Shown in pieces: positions 1-6,152 of a DNA stretch of 6,152 nt; within the stretch, counting starts at the first letter, position 1, and every line of letters starts with the position of its first letter. Below the pieces are notes generated by a model. It was not told the origin of the DNA. It saw only the letters and a program-made list of their open reading frames with translations, and searched no databases. This stretch comes from an uncultured Odoribacter sp. (GTDB lineage Bacteria > Bacteroidota > Bacteroidia > Bacteroidales > Marinifilaceae). Both the position numbers and the translations under genes were made by a program. The stretch is from the NCBI GenBank assembly GCA_905204385.1, contig CAJKZL010000206.1:1-6152 (forward strand), given 5' to 3'.

Positions 1-1615
1 CTTCGATATTTTCGAAATTCCGGATCTCGGTTTTTCTTTCCCTTCCTTTGCCGTATTTAGCCTTAATCCGCTGATAATAAGCAATCGTATAGGGTATGAT
101 ATGTTCGATATGATGCTTCACCGAAACGATATCCTTTTCCAACCCTTCGATCTTCCGGTCGGCTTCCTCCGAATCAAAGCGGAAAATCCGCTTCATCCGG
201 ATCTCGAACAGATGCAAAATATCTTCGTCCGTAATCTCCCGGAAAAAATTACCTACAAAAGGCTTCAAACGCATTCGCACATGAGGGACGGCTTCCTCTC
301 CCGACTTACTCTCTTCGTATTCCTTGTCTTTATATATCTTTTGTTCGATAAATATCTTCTCCAGCGAAGCGCTGTGCCATTCCTCCTGCAGTTCGTGCAA
401 GCGGATTTCCAGTTCCAGCTTCAATAATTTCACCGTATCGTCGACCGACTGCTTCAGGATTTCCGAAACCGGCATAAAACGGGGCTTCTCCTCTTCTATC
501 ACACAAGAATTAGGCGATACGGACAATTCGCAGTCCGTAAAAGCATACAAAGCATCGATCGTCTTATCCGAGGACACTCCCGGCGCCAGGTGGATCAGGA
601 TCTCCACATTCCGTGCCGTATTATCGTCGATTTTCTTAATCTTGATTTTCCCCTTATCGTTGGCCTTGATAATGCTGTCGATCAGACTCGTCGTGGTCCG
701 CCCGAAAGGTATTTCGGTAATCTTCAAGACTTTATTGTTGCTCTCCTTCTCGATCTTAGCCCGGATTTTCACCGAACCGCCACGCATTCCATCGCAATAC
801 TTCGAAACGTCGACCGATCCTCCCGTCGGAAAATCCGGATATAATACAAACTCCTTCTGTTTCAAATAAGCCACACAAGCATCCAATAACTCATTGAAAT
901 TATGAGGCAATATTTTCGATGCCAGTCCGACGGCAATGCCTTCCACGCCTTGCGCCAACAGTAAGGGAAATTTCACCGGCAAGGTCACCGGCTCTTTGTT
1001 GCGACCGTCATACGATAACTTCCAAACGGTAGTCTTCGGATTAAACACCACGTCCAAGGCAAATTTCGACAAGCGGGCCTCGATATAACGCGGCGCCGCT
1101 GCGGAATCGCCCGTAAGGATATTTCCCCAGTTTCCCTGACAATCCACCAACAACTCCTTTTGGCCCAACTGCACCAAAGCATCTCCGATGGAAGCATCCC
1201 CGTGGGGATGATATTTCATGGTATTCCCGATGATATTGGCCACCTTATTATAGCGGCCGTCATCCATTTCGCGCATCGAATGCAAAATACGCCGCTGCAC
1301 CGGCTTCAATCCATCATTGATATAGGGCACCGCCCGTTCCAGGATCACATAAGAAGCGTAATCCAAAAACCATCGCTGATACATGCCGTCGAGGTGCTGT
1401 ATGGACCGTATTCCACCCTTTTCTTCCTCCCCGTGTTCTACCACCAGTTGAGGCTCATCGTCCTCTCTGTCGGAAAGGGCTTCCTGACGCTCCTCCTCAC
1501 TACCGCTTTCCGGCATTCCCCCGCTATCTGAATATCGTGCATCCTCTCTCTTTTGCCCAACCCTCTTTTTCTTTTCTTCCGGATTCACTTCCGGATCAAA
1601 TCTATCTTCACTCAT
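1..1615 (-). CDS. parC: DNA topoisomerase IV subunit A, 3' end beyond window
   Basis: DNA-cleaving subunit of the type IIA topoisomerase that decatenates daughter chromosomes with ParE in the cytoplasm. The frame is open from the ATG at 1615-1613 to the left edge (538 full codons); I expect a few hundred C-terminal residues to be missing. Residues 1-70 are a charged, low-complexity extension. The winged-helix breakage-reunion core starts near residue 72, with LDYASYVILERA (85-96), DGLKPVQRRIL (101-111) and YHPHGDASIGD (135-145). The catalytic Arg176-Tyr177 lies in AAAPRYIEARLS. A charged helical stretch (about 490-520) fits the coiled coil leading to the C-gate. PRYIEARLS and the adjacent parE favour ParC over GyrA. 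There is no Shine-Dalgarno before the ATG; the start region is A-rich (GAGATAAAATG). Probably cotranscribed with parE, whose stop is 171 bases upstream. Ala141 occupies the position of the quinolone-contact Ser83 of E. coli GyrA. Confidence 0.95.
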   Translation of the reverse strand, partial: MSEDRFDPEVNPEEKKKRVGQKREDARYSDSGGMPESGSEEERQEALSDREDDEPQLVVEHGEEEKGGIRSIQHLDGMYQRWFLDYASYVILERAVPYINDGLKPVQRRILHSMREMDDGRYNKVANIIGNTMKYHPHGDASIGDALVQLGQKELLVDCQGNWGNILTGDSAAAPRYIEARLSKFALDVVFNPKTTVWKLSYDGRNKEPVTLPVKFPLLLAQGVEGIAVGLASKILPHNFNELLDACVAYLKQKEFVLYPDFPTGGSVDVSKYCDGMRGGSVKIRAKIEKESNNKVLKITEIPFGRTTTSLIDSIIKANDKGKIKIKKIDDNTARNVEILIHLAPGVSSDKTIDALYAFTDCELSVSPNSCVIEEEKPRFMPVSEILKQSVDDTVKLLKLELEIRLHELQEEWHSASLEKIFIEQKIYKDKEYEESKSGEEAVPHVRMRLKPFVGNFFREITDEDILHLFEIRMKRIFRFDSEEADRKIEGLEKDIVSVKHHIEHIIPYTIAYYQRIKAKYGKGRERKTEIRNFENIE

Positions 1616-1623
1616 TTTATCTC

Positions 1624-1634
1624 AATTGCCAATT
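1624..1634. repeat. Short palindrome AATTG-C-CAATT before parC
   Basis: A perfect 5-base inverted repeat around one central base lies 8 bases upstream of the parC start codon. Its position would suit an operator or a small RNA structure masking the start, but 11 bases in an AT-rich stretch can arise by chance. No function is claimed. Confidence 0.2.
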
Positions 1635-1649
1635 TTTTCAAATCCCCGA

Positions 1650-1696
1650 CTCCCTCCTCTCTCCTCTCCCTTCTCTCCTCCCCTTCTCTCCTCTCT
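1650..1696 (-). repeat. 47-base homopurine tract in the parE-parC spacer
   Basis: Every base from 1650 to 1696 is C or T on the plus strand, hence A or G on the strand transcribed as parE-parC mRNA. The tract lies 34-81 bases upstream of the parC start. It contains several AGGAG-like words, but they are too far from the ATG to act as a normal ribosome binding site, and this phylum rarely uses them. Mirror-like homopurine tracts can form triplex DNA; that is only a possibility here. Confidence 0.85.
1668..1693. repeat. 13-base tandem direct repeat (2 copies)
   Basis: CCCTTCTCTCCTC occurs at 1668-1680 and again, identical and directly adjacent, at 1681-1693. It lies within the homopurine/homopyrimidine tract and suggests local slippage or duplication there. 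Confidence 0.9.
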
Positions 1697-1793
1697 AATC
1701 TTTAATCTATAATCTATAATCTATAATCTATAATCTTTAAACTATAATCTTTAAACTATAAACTATAAACTCTCAACTTTAATCTCTCATCTC
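1696..1793. repeat. In-phase array of fourteen 7-base repeats between parE and parC
   Basis: Read on the plus strand, the units are TAATCTT, four perfect TAATCTA, TAATCTT, TAAACTA, TAATCTT, TAAACTA twice, TAAACTC, TCAACTT, TAATCTC and TCATCTC, with no phase slip over 98 bases. On the mRNA strand the consensus is (T/A)AG(A/T)TTA. Perfect copies sit in the parC-proximal half, and units become more divergent towards parE. The last unit (1787-1793) contains the TGA stop codon of parE. Because the period is 7, TAG and TAA triplets fall in all three reading frames within a few units, so the array would stop any translation leaking out of parE. It fills most of the 171-base spacer and leaves little room for a normal terminator or promoter. 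Confidence 0.93.
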
Positions 1794-3622
1794 ACCTCAT
1801 CCTTTTCAATATACAGATTATCGATAATAAAATCCTGACGTTCCGGGGTATTCTTCCCCATATAATAACTCAGCACCTTATCGATGGAATCCCCTTTCGA
1901 CAAACGTACAGGTTCCAGCCGTATGTCCTTGCCGATGAAATGCACGAACTCATTGGGCGAAATTTCACCCAACCCCTTGAAACGGGTAATCTCAGGCTTC
2001 GGCCCAAGCTTTTGTATAGCGTTCTCACGTTCTGCATCCGTATAACAATAACGGGTTTCTTTCTTATTTCTTACCCTGAAAAGCGGCGTCTGTAGGATAT
2101 AAACATGTCCGCTCCTCACCAGATCGGGAAAAAATTGCAGGAAAAAAGTCAGCAGCAGCAAACGGATATGCATCCCGTCCACATCGGCATCCGTAGCGAT
2201 GATCACATTATTATACCTCAGTTCTTCCAGTCCGTCCTCGATATTCAATGCCGCCTGCAAAAGATTGAACTCTTCATTTTCATACACCACTTTCTTCGTC
2301 AGCCCGTAAGAATTCAGCTGCTTGTCCCTAAGGCTGAACTCCGCCTGGGTATTCACATCCCGTGATTTCGTAATAGAGCCGCTGGCCGAATCCCCCTCGG
2401 TAATAAAAATCGACGACTCGGTTTTCCGCTCGTGGCTGGTATTGAAATGCACCCGGCAATCCCGCAATTTCCGGTTATGAAGGCTCACCTGCTTGGCCCT
2501 TTCCCGGGCTATCTTCTGGATGCCGGACATGGCTTTCCGTTCCCGTTCCGTCTCCACGATCTTGCGCAGCAGCAATTCCGCCGTATCCGGATTCCGATGG
2601 AGATAATTGTCCAACTCCTTGGTCACAAAGTCCATGATAAAATTGCGTACGCTGGGACCTCCCGGAGCAATATCCTTAGACCCCAGCTTAGTCTTGGTCT
2701 GCGACTCGAAAACGGGTTCCTGAACCTTGACGCTGATGGCACCGATGATCGAAGTTCGGATGTCGGACATCTCGAAGTCCTTTTTATAAAAATCCCGGAT
2801 CGTTTTTCCTATAGCCTCGCGGAAAGCGCTCAAATGAGTCCCCCCCTGCGTAGTATGCTGTCCGTTCACAAACGAGTAGTATTCCTCTCCGTATTGCCGT
2901 CCGTGGGTCATCGCCATTTCGATGTCCTCTCCCTTCAGATGTATGATCGGATACAATCCGTCCGCATTCATGTTTTCACTCAGCAGGTCATACAATCCCC
3001 GCTTAGAGAAAAACTTATGCCCGTTGAAATTGATAGTGAGACCGGTATTCAGGAAAACATAGTTCTTGACCATGGCTTCCAGATACTCCACAATGTAATG
3101 ATAGTGCCCGAAAATCTCCTTGTCGGCCAGGAAAGTCACCTGAGTGCCATTGGGCGCGTCGGTAGGCGTGATCTCCCTTTCTTCCTCGATTTTAGCCCGG
3201 CAATAGCGTACGTATTTCGTTTCCCCGTCGCGGAAGGACTGGATTTCGAAAACTTCCGACAAAGCATTGACGGCTTTGATACCCACACCGTTCAATCCCA
3301 CCGATTTCTTAAACGCCTCCGAATCATATTTCGCTCCCGTATTCATTTTCGACGAAGCATCCACCAATTTTCCCAACGGAATGCCCCGGCCATAATCGCG
3401 CACGGTCACCTTGCGGTCCTCTACCCGGATCACAATGGTCGTACCGGCTCCCATAGCAAATTCATCGATGGAATTGTCCACCACCTCTTTCACCAAAATG
3501 TAAATGCCATCGTCAGGCGCCGAACCGTCTCCCAATTTCCCGATATACATCCCGGGACGCAAGCGGATATGTTCCTGCCAATCCAACGTCCTGATCGAAT
3601 CTTCTGAATAATTCTCAACCAT
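1787..3622 (-). CDS. parE: DNA topoisomerase IV subunit B (ATPase)
   Basis: ATPase and TOPRIM subunit of topoisomerase IV, partner of ParC in chromosome decatenation; complete at 611 aa, within the usual range. The N-terminal GHKL ATPase has Glu46 and Asn50 in KEVVDN, Asp76 in DYGRGIP (76-82) and the glycine-rich loop [14 protein letters not shown] (109-122). Lys310 in QTKTKLGS is the conserved transducer-domain lysine that reaches the ATP. The TOPRIM domain has EGDSA (409-413) and DADVDG (478-483) as metal ligands, then RFKGLGE (547-553). The ending [11 protein letters not shown] is typical of the family. I prefer the ATG at 3622 to the TTG one codon upstream, because ATG is the usual start and no Shine-Dalgarno decides between them. 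The sequence LRDKQLN (431-437) replaces the RGK of the usual LRGKxLN. A promoter-like box lies about 137 bases upstream. First gene of a probable parE-parC operon. Confidence 0.97.
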   Translation of the reverse strand: MVENYSEDSIRTLDWQEHIRLRPGMYIGKLGDGSAPDDGIYILVKEVVDNSIDEFAMGAGTTIVIRVEDRKVTVRDYGRGIPLGKLVDASSKMNTGAKYDSEAFKKSVGLNGVGIKAVNALSEVFEIQSFRDGETKYVRYCRAKIEEEREITPTDAPNGTQVTFLADKEIFGHYHYIVEYLEAMVKNYVFLNTGLTINFNGHKFFSKRGLYDLLSENMNADGLYPIIHLKGEDIEMAMTHGRQYGEEYYSFVNGQHTTQGGTHLSAFREAIGKTIRDFYKKDFEMSDIRTSIIGAISVKVQEPVFESQTKTKLGSKDIAPGGPSVRNFIMDFVTKELDNYLHRNPDTAELLLRKIVETERERKAMSGIQKIARERAKQVSLHNRKLRDCRVHFNTSHERKTESSIFITEGDSASGSITKSRDVNTQAEFSLRDKQLNSYGLTKKVVYENEEFNLLQAALNIEDGLEELRYNNVIIATDADVDGMHIRLLLLTFFLQFFPDLVRSGHVYILQTPLFRVRNKKETRYCYTDAERENAIQKLGPKPEITRFKGLGEISPNEFVHFIGKDIRLEPVRLSKGDSIDKVLSYYMGKNTPERQDFIIDNLYIEKDEVR

Positions 3623-3758
3623 CAATTATATTCTATAAAGTTTATTTAGTCCCCTACAACACCCCGATTGAAAAGATCGCCCGACCTATCCGCACATGCC
3701 GAATCCATCCGTCGGAAACGTTGGATTTCACGCATTTTGCCTGTTGAGCGGACTGTCA

Positions 3759-3768
3759 TGCAAAAGTA
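3759..3768 (-). promoter_or_regulatory. Probable Bacteroidota-type -7 promoter box for parE-parC
   Basis: On the minus strand the bases read TACTTTTGCA, a full match to the TAnnTTTG -7 element used by the primary sigma factor of this phylum, including the common trailing CA. A matching -33 TTTG at the usual 19-21 base distance is not present; only a weak TGG lies there. Transcription would begin near 3754 and give a leader of about 130 bases before the parE ATG. Confidence 0.55.
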
Positions 3769-3875
3769 ATCAAATTTTACTGTTTTTCCCAGCCCGTTTG
3801 CGCTTTTTTCCCTCATAATTCAGCATTTTTAAAGCCCGCTCCCCTTTCGGAAATCCTTCTCTTTCCGGTATCCCC

Positions 3876-3953
3876 ATGTCCTCCTACTCCCTCCGGTTCA
3901 AAGAAACCCTCCGGGCCGATTCCCCGTTAAAAGAAGAAAACAAGAATCCTTAA
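3876..3953 (+). CDS. Possible 25-aa upstream ORF (uncertain)
   Basis: ATG at 3876 opens a 25-codon frame (starting MSSYSLRFKETL, ending ENKNP) that stops with TAA at 3951-3953, three bases before the ATG of the dehydrogenase gene. The tight spacing would allow translational coupling. The product resembles nothing I recognise, has no hydrophobic segment, and the start lacks an A-rich leader. The frame is open from 3819, about 45 codons in all, a length that chance readily produces. Listed only because of its position. Confidence 0.15.
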   Translation: MSSYSLRFKETLRADSPLKEENKNP

Positions 3954-3956
3954 AAA

Positions 3957-4946
3957 ATGAAAAAACAAATCTTATCCACGCTATTTCTGCTCATCCTATT
4001 CCTGGTTTCGGCAATGGCACAGGAAACAGGGGCTCCGATCGAGCAATCCAAAAGACACAATGTCAACCGTCTTTCCCCCGATTATTATATCCCGCACCGT
4101 TTCGACGGCAAAACCATTCTCATCACCGGCGGAGCAAGGGGAATGGGCAAATGGGCGGCAGTCCGGGCCGCCAAAGAAGGGGCGAATGTAGTGATCCTCG
4201 ACTGGCTGCGCGAAGAAGGCCGACATACGGCCGACTCTATCCGCAGTTTCGGCGGGAAGGCGCTCTTTGTCTACGGCAATATCCAGAAGGACGAAGATTG
4301 CCGGCTAATGGTGGAACAGGCCGTCAAGACCTTCGGCCGGCTGGACTACGCCATTCTGAATGCCGGGGTCATGGATGCCGTCTACTCCGGGGAACCGTTT
4401 AAATTCGACGAGCAACAACGCCGGGAAATGCCTGCTATGAGCACCGAATCTACCGACGAATATTGGGAAGGAGTGATGGCCACCAACGCCAGCGGAACGT
4501 TCAAGTCCCTGCGCGCCGTTCTTCGCCGATTGGTCGACCAGGCCCAGGGCGGAGCCATCGTCGTGGTATCTTCCATCGCCGGCATGACCGGCCTGGCCGG
4601 CAATCCGGCCTACATCGCCAGCAAGCATGCCGTCAACGGTCTGGTGCGCAGTGCCGCCGTCGACTATGCCCCCTACGGCATCCGTATCAATTCGGTCAAT
4701 ATGGCCCAAACGTATACCCCCATGGTTACCCGGGCTTATGAATTTGTCGAGGCTAAGGAAAAAGACGGAATCGGCTTCGGCATGGGCAAAGTCAAGACCA
4801 TGAGCCTGATGGCTTACTGCGATTCCGAACACCGCGGGTCCTTTCCCTGGGAACAGGCTGCCAATATGCTTTACCTGATCTCGGACGAAGCTTCGGCGCT
4901 GACCGGAGCCATCATAGCCACCGACGGGGGCTGGACCGCCTATTGA
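3957..4946 (+). CDS. Exported short-chain dehydrogenase/reductase (SDR family)
   Basis: NAD(P)-dependent oxidoreductase of the classical SDR type; substrate unknown. Length is 329 aa against about 250 for the family, because of an N-terminal extension and an insert near residues 141-168. Residues 1-21 form a Sec-type signal peptide (KK, hydrophobic core, AMA before Gln22), with no twin arginine. The Rossmann fold starts near residue 51: TGGARGMG (57-64), Asp82 at the end of the second strand (suggesting NAD preference) and NAG (135-137). The catalytic tetrad is Asn177, Ser206, Tyr219 and Lys223 (YxxxK). The C-terminus ends in the typical DGGWTAY. A start at Met20 would give a cytosolic enzyme, but the preceding 19 residues look so much like a signal peptide that I keep the ATG at 3957, which has the A-rich leader normal for this phylum. 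The next gene begins 13 bases downstream, probably in the same operon. By eye it is richer in G and C than parE-parC in places. Confidence 0.93.
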   Translation: MKKQILSTLFLLILFLVSAMAQETGAPIEQSKRHNVNRLSPDYYIPHRFDGKTILITGGARGMGKWAAVRAAKEGANVVILDWLREEGRHTADSIRSFGGKALFVYGNIQKDEDCRLMVEQAVKTFGRLDYAILNAGVMDAVYSGEPFKFDEQQRREMPAMSTESTDEYWEGVMATNASGTFKSLRAVLRRLVDQAQGGAIVVVSSIAGMTGLAGNPAYIASKHAVNGLVRSAAVDYAPYGIRINSVNMAQTYTPMVTRAYEFVEAKEKDGIGFGMGKVKTMSLMAYCDSEHRGSFPWEQAANMLYLISDEASALTGAIIATDGGWTAY

Positions 4947-4959
4947 CAACTTATTCTGC

Positions 4960-5922
4960 ATGAAACAGCATTATATTTTTCTTTTCCTGTCTTTCCTGTT
5001 GCTTGACAGTCTTTCGGGCAAGGCTCAAAGCAGCAATCCGCTCTCCGTATTCGAAGGCGAGCGGATATTGTCCGTGCGCTTCAGCTACGACAATCTACCG
5101 TCCGACACCTTACGGCAAATAAAACTCATGCAACAGGTGGAAAATACCTTTGCGCTGTTTCCCTACACTCACTTCAACCAGATTTCGGCCGATTACTACC
5201 TCTCGCGGGTGCGCAATCTGCCCTTTGTCCGCGAAGCCAGCCTGAACATCTCCCTTCTGGGAGAGGGAGGGGTCGGCTTACTGGTTTCCGTTGCACTCAT
5301 GCCGGCGAAACCCTCTAAACGGACCACCCGCAACGTTTTCCGTACTCCCCGCGATTTTCCGGTGGTCTATAGCGACAGCCGCACCTTCCTCACCTTCCGG
5401 ACAGCGGTTTCCGAAATGGCTTATTCCAATGCCGACGCCTGGTTTGCACAGCCCGGCCCCTTACTAACGGGCAACCCGCTGGTGAACGGTCCGGCCGGCA
5501 AAGGCTACACCGGTTGGCTGGAAGGTTACGGCATGGGAGGAATTTATGGCATCGTCCGGTTGACTCCCTGGCAAAACCTGCATTTCTACGGAGGCGCAGG
5601 ATACCTTCTTTCTTTCAGTGCCGGGCGGGAATTGTTCACCGACCGAAGTCGCTTCCACGGATCGGTGGAGGACGCCTTCGCCGGACTGGTCGGCGGGAAA
5701 CAGTATGCACCGGACCACGATTATGCCTACAACATCCTCTATGGACGCAAACAATTTATTTTGGGCAATGGCTGGCTGATTGTCAATACGGGCATGAACG
5801 GCGAAGAGCGGGCAGCCCTGCAACTCAATCCCCGGGTTGCCGCACGACAGCTGTTCCAACTGGGAGTCCGATGGGATAAACTGACCCTACAGGCCTTCCA
5901 GCTACGCCCCGACGAATTATAA
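4960..5922 (+). CDS. Secreted POTRA-like and beta-barrel outer-membrane protein, cut by an in-frame stop
   Basis: I do not recognise a named gene. Residues 1-22 are a Sec signal peptide (hydrophobic core, cleavage likely after GKA). Residues about 34-114 have the beta-alpha-alpha-beta-beta order of a POTRA domain: strand ERILSVRFSY, two helices with YYLSRVRNLPFVREA, then two strands around SLNISLL and VGLLVSVAL. From about 140 on, alternating hydrophobic and polar residues rich in Gly, Tyr and Trp suggest an outer-membrane barrel; GRKQFILGNGW (262-272) recalls alginate-export type porins, from memory only. The frame ends at TAA 5920-5922 after 320 residues, in mid-barrel, yet the same frame stays open to the window edge with similar sequence. 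The true gene is therefore longer and carries a nonsense codon. It lies 13 bases after the dehydrogenase gene. A barrel lacking its later strands would probably not fold. Confidence 0.75.
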   Translation: MKQHYIFLFLSFLLLDSLSGKAQSSNPLSVFEGERILSVRFSYDNLPSDTLRQIKLMQQVENTFALFPYTHFNQISADYYLSRVRNLPFVREASLNISLLGEGGVGLLVSVALMPAKPSKRTTRNVFRTPRDFPVVYSDSRTFLTFRTAVSEMAYSNADAWFAQPGPLLTGNPLVNGPAGKGYTGWLEGYGMGGIYGIVRLTPWQNLHFYGGAGYLLSFSAGRELFTDRSRFHGSVEDAFAGLVGGKQYAPDHDYAYNILYGRKQFILGNGWLIVNTGMNGEERAALQLNPRVAARQLFQLGVRWDKLTLQAFQLRPDEL

Positions 5923-6152
5923 CTCCTCGACAGCCATACCGTCCTCAACGGCCTGAATGCAGAATACGACAATAACCACCGCATGCAATTCGGCAGCAGG
6001 GTGCTGTTCTCGCCCCGCTCGGGAGTGAAATACTATCTTCCCGACGGCACGGTTTACAGCCGCCGGGGCTTATGGGTATACAATGTGCGCCTCTTCGGAA
6101 ATCCCCCTGCCGGCTCGCCGGGCTTTTTTTATAAGACCGAAGCGGGTTACCA
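5923..6152 (+). pseudogene. Continuation of the interrupted barrel gene beyond the stop codon
   Basis: Directly after the TAA, the frame of the preceding gene stays open for 76 codons to the right edge. It begins LLDSHTVLNGLNAEYD and runs through RMQFGSRVLFSP and LWVYNVRLFGN to FFYKTEAGY. This has the strand-turn pattern of an outer-membrane barrel and follows on without any gap or overlap, so a single base substitution explains the break better than a frameshift. No A-rich start region suggests independent initiation; the first in-frame ATG is at 5983. The 3' end is outside the window. Confidence 0.75.

Larger units (their letters stand above)
3623..3956. other. Divergent intergenic region between parE and the dehydrogenase gene
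   Basis: These 334 bases separate two divergent genes. The half nearer parE holds a leader of roughly 130 bases and a promoter-like box at 3759-3768. The half nearer the dehydrogenase is pyrimidine-rich on the plus strand, becomes A-rich just before the ATG at 3957, and contains a possible 25-codon ORF. I found no convincing plus-strand promoter, terminator hairpin, tRNA or riboswitch fold by eye. Confidence 0.8.

Noticed and set aside
101..869. Overlapping plus-strand open frames in the parC region
   Set aside because: The minus strand encodes a continuous, clearly homologous ParC here; the plus-strand products show no family features.
1616..1786. Rho-independent terminator between parE and parC
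   Set aside because: No G+C-rich hairpin followed by a T run on the transcribed strand; the spacer is heptamers and a purine tract.
1696..1793. CRISPR-like array
   Set aside because: Units are 7 bases with no spacers between them, so this is a simple tandem repeat.
2432..3607. Long plus-strand open frame (391 codons) opposite parE
   Set aside because: It lies wholly antisense to a well-supported parE, and its translation has no recognisable domain; it is a frame shadow.
3646..3759. 37-codon minus-strand ORF between the -7 box and parE
   Set aside because: Its ATG begins just beside the -7 box and would lie upstream of the predicted transcription start; the length is easily reached by chance.
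3797..3823. Possible plus-strand promoter (TTTG, then TAATTCAG) for the dehydrogenase gene
   Set aside because: Spacing is about 15 bases rather than 19-21, and the second box departs from TAnnTTTG in several positions.
4305..4961. Minus-strand open frame of 218 codons opposite the dehydrogenase gene
   Set aside because: It mirrors the conserved SDR coding sequence in a G+C-rich stretch and gives a His- and Gly-rich, domain-free product.
5464..5984. Minus-strand and alternate plus-strand frames over the barrel gene
   Set aside because: The frame from 4960 has a signal peptide and barrel pattern that continue beyond the stop; the others look like random translation.

Overview
The window looks like a chromosomal stretch from a member of the Bacteroidota, most likely Bacteroidales. 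This rests on the ParE and ParC sequence style (for example [16 protein letters not shown] and PRYIEARLS motifs), on A-rich start regions without Shine-Dalgarno sequences, and on a TACTTTTGCA box that fits the -7 element (TAnnTTTG) of this phylum. I would not name a genus from sequence alone.

The left part is a minus-strand topoisomerase IV operon read right to left. It holds parE (3622 to 1787, complete, 611 aa) and then parC (1615 to beyond the left edge, 538 codons visible). Together they form the ParC2ParE2 enzyme that unlinks daughter chromosomes. Between them lies an odd 171-base spacer: an in-phase array of fourteen 7-base units (1696-1793, the last unit containing the parE stop codon), followed towards parC by a 47-base tract that is all purine on the transcribed strand (1650-1696) and contains a 13-base tandem duplication.

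The middle (3623-3956) is a divergent intergenic region. It carries the probable parE promoter at 3759-3768 and a possible 25-codon upstream ORF that ends three bases before the next gene.

The right part is a plus-strand pair spaced 13 bases apart. The first gene (3957-4946) encodes a short-chain dehydrogenase/reductase (SDR) with an intact Rossmann motif and catalytic tetrad but also a Sec-type signal peptide, which is unusual for an NAD(P)-dependent enzyme. The second (from 4960) encodes a secreted protein with a POTRA-like N-terminal domain and a predicted outer-membrane beta-barrel. Its frame is cut by a TAA at 5920-5922 and then stays open in the same frame to the right edge, with barrel-like sequence continuing, so the gene carries a nonsense mutation or a sequencing error. 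The pair may form an envelope-located module, but no substrate can be read from the sequence. No tRNA, rRNA, CRISPR array or insertion sequence was seen.
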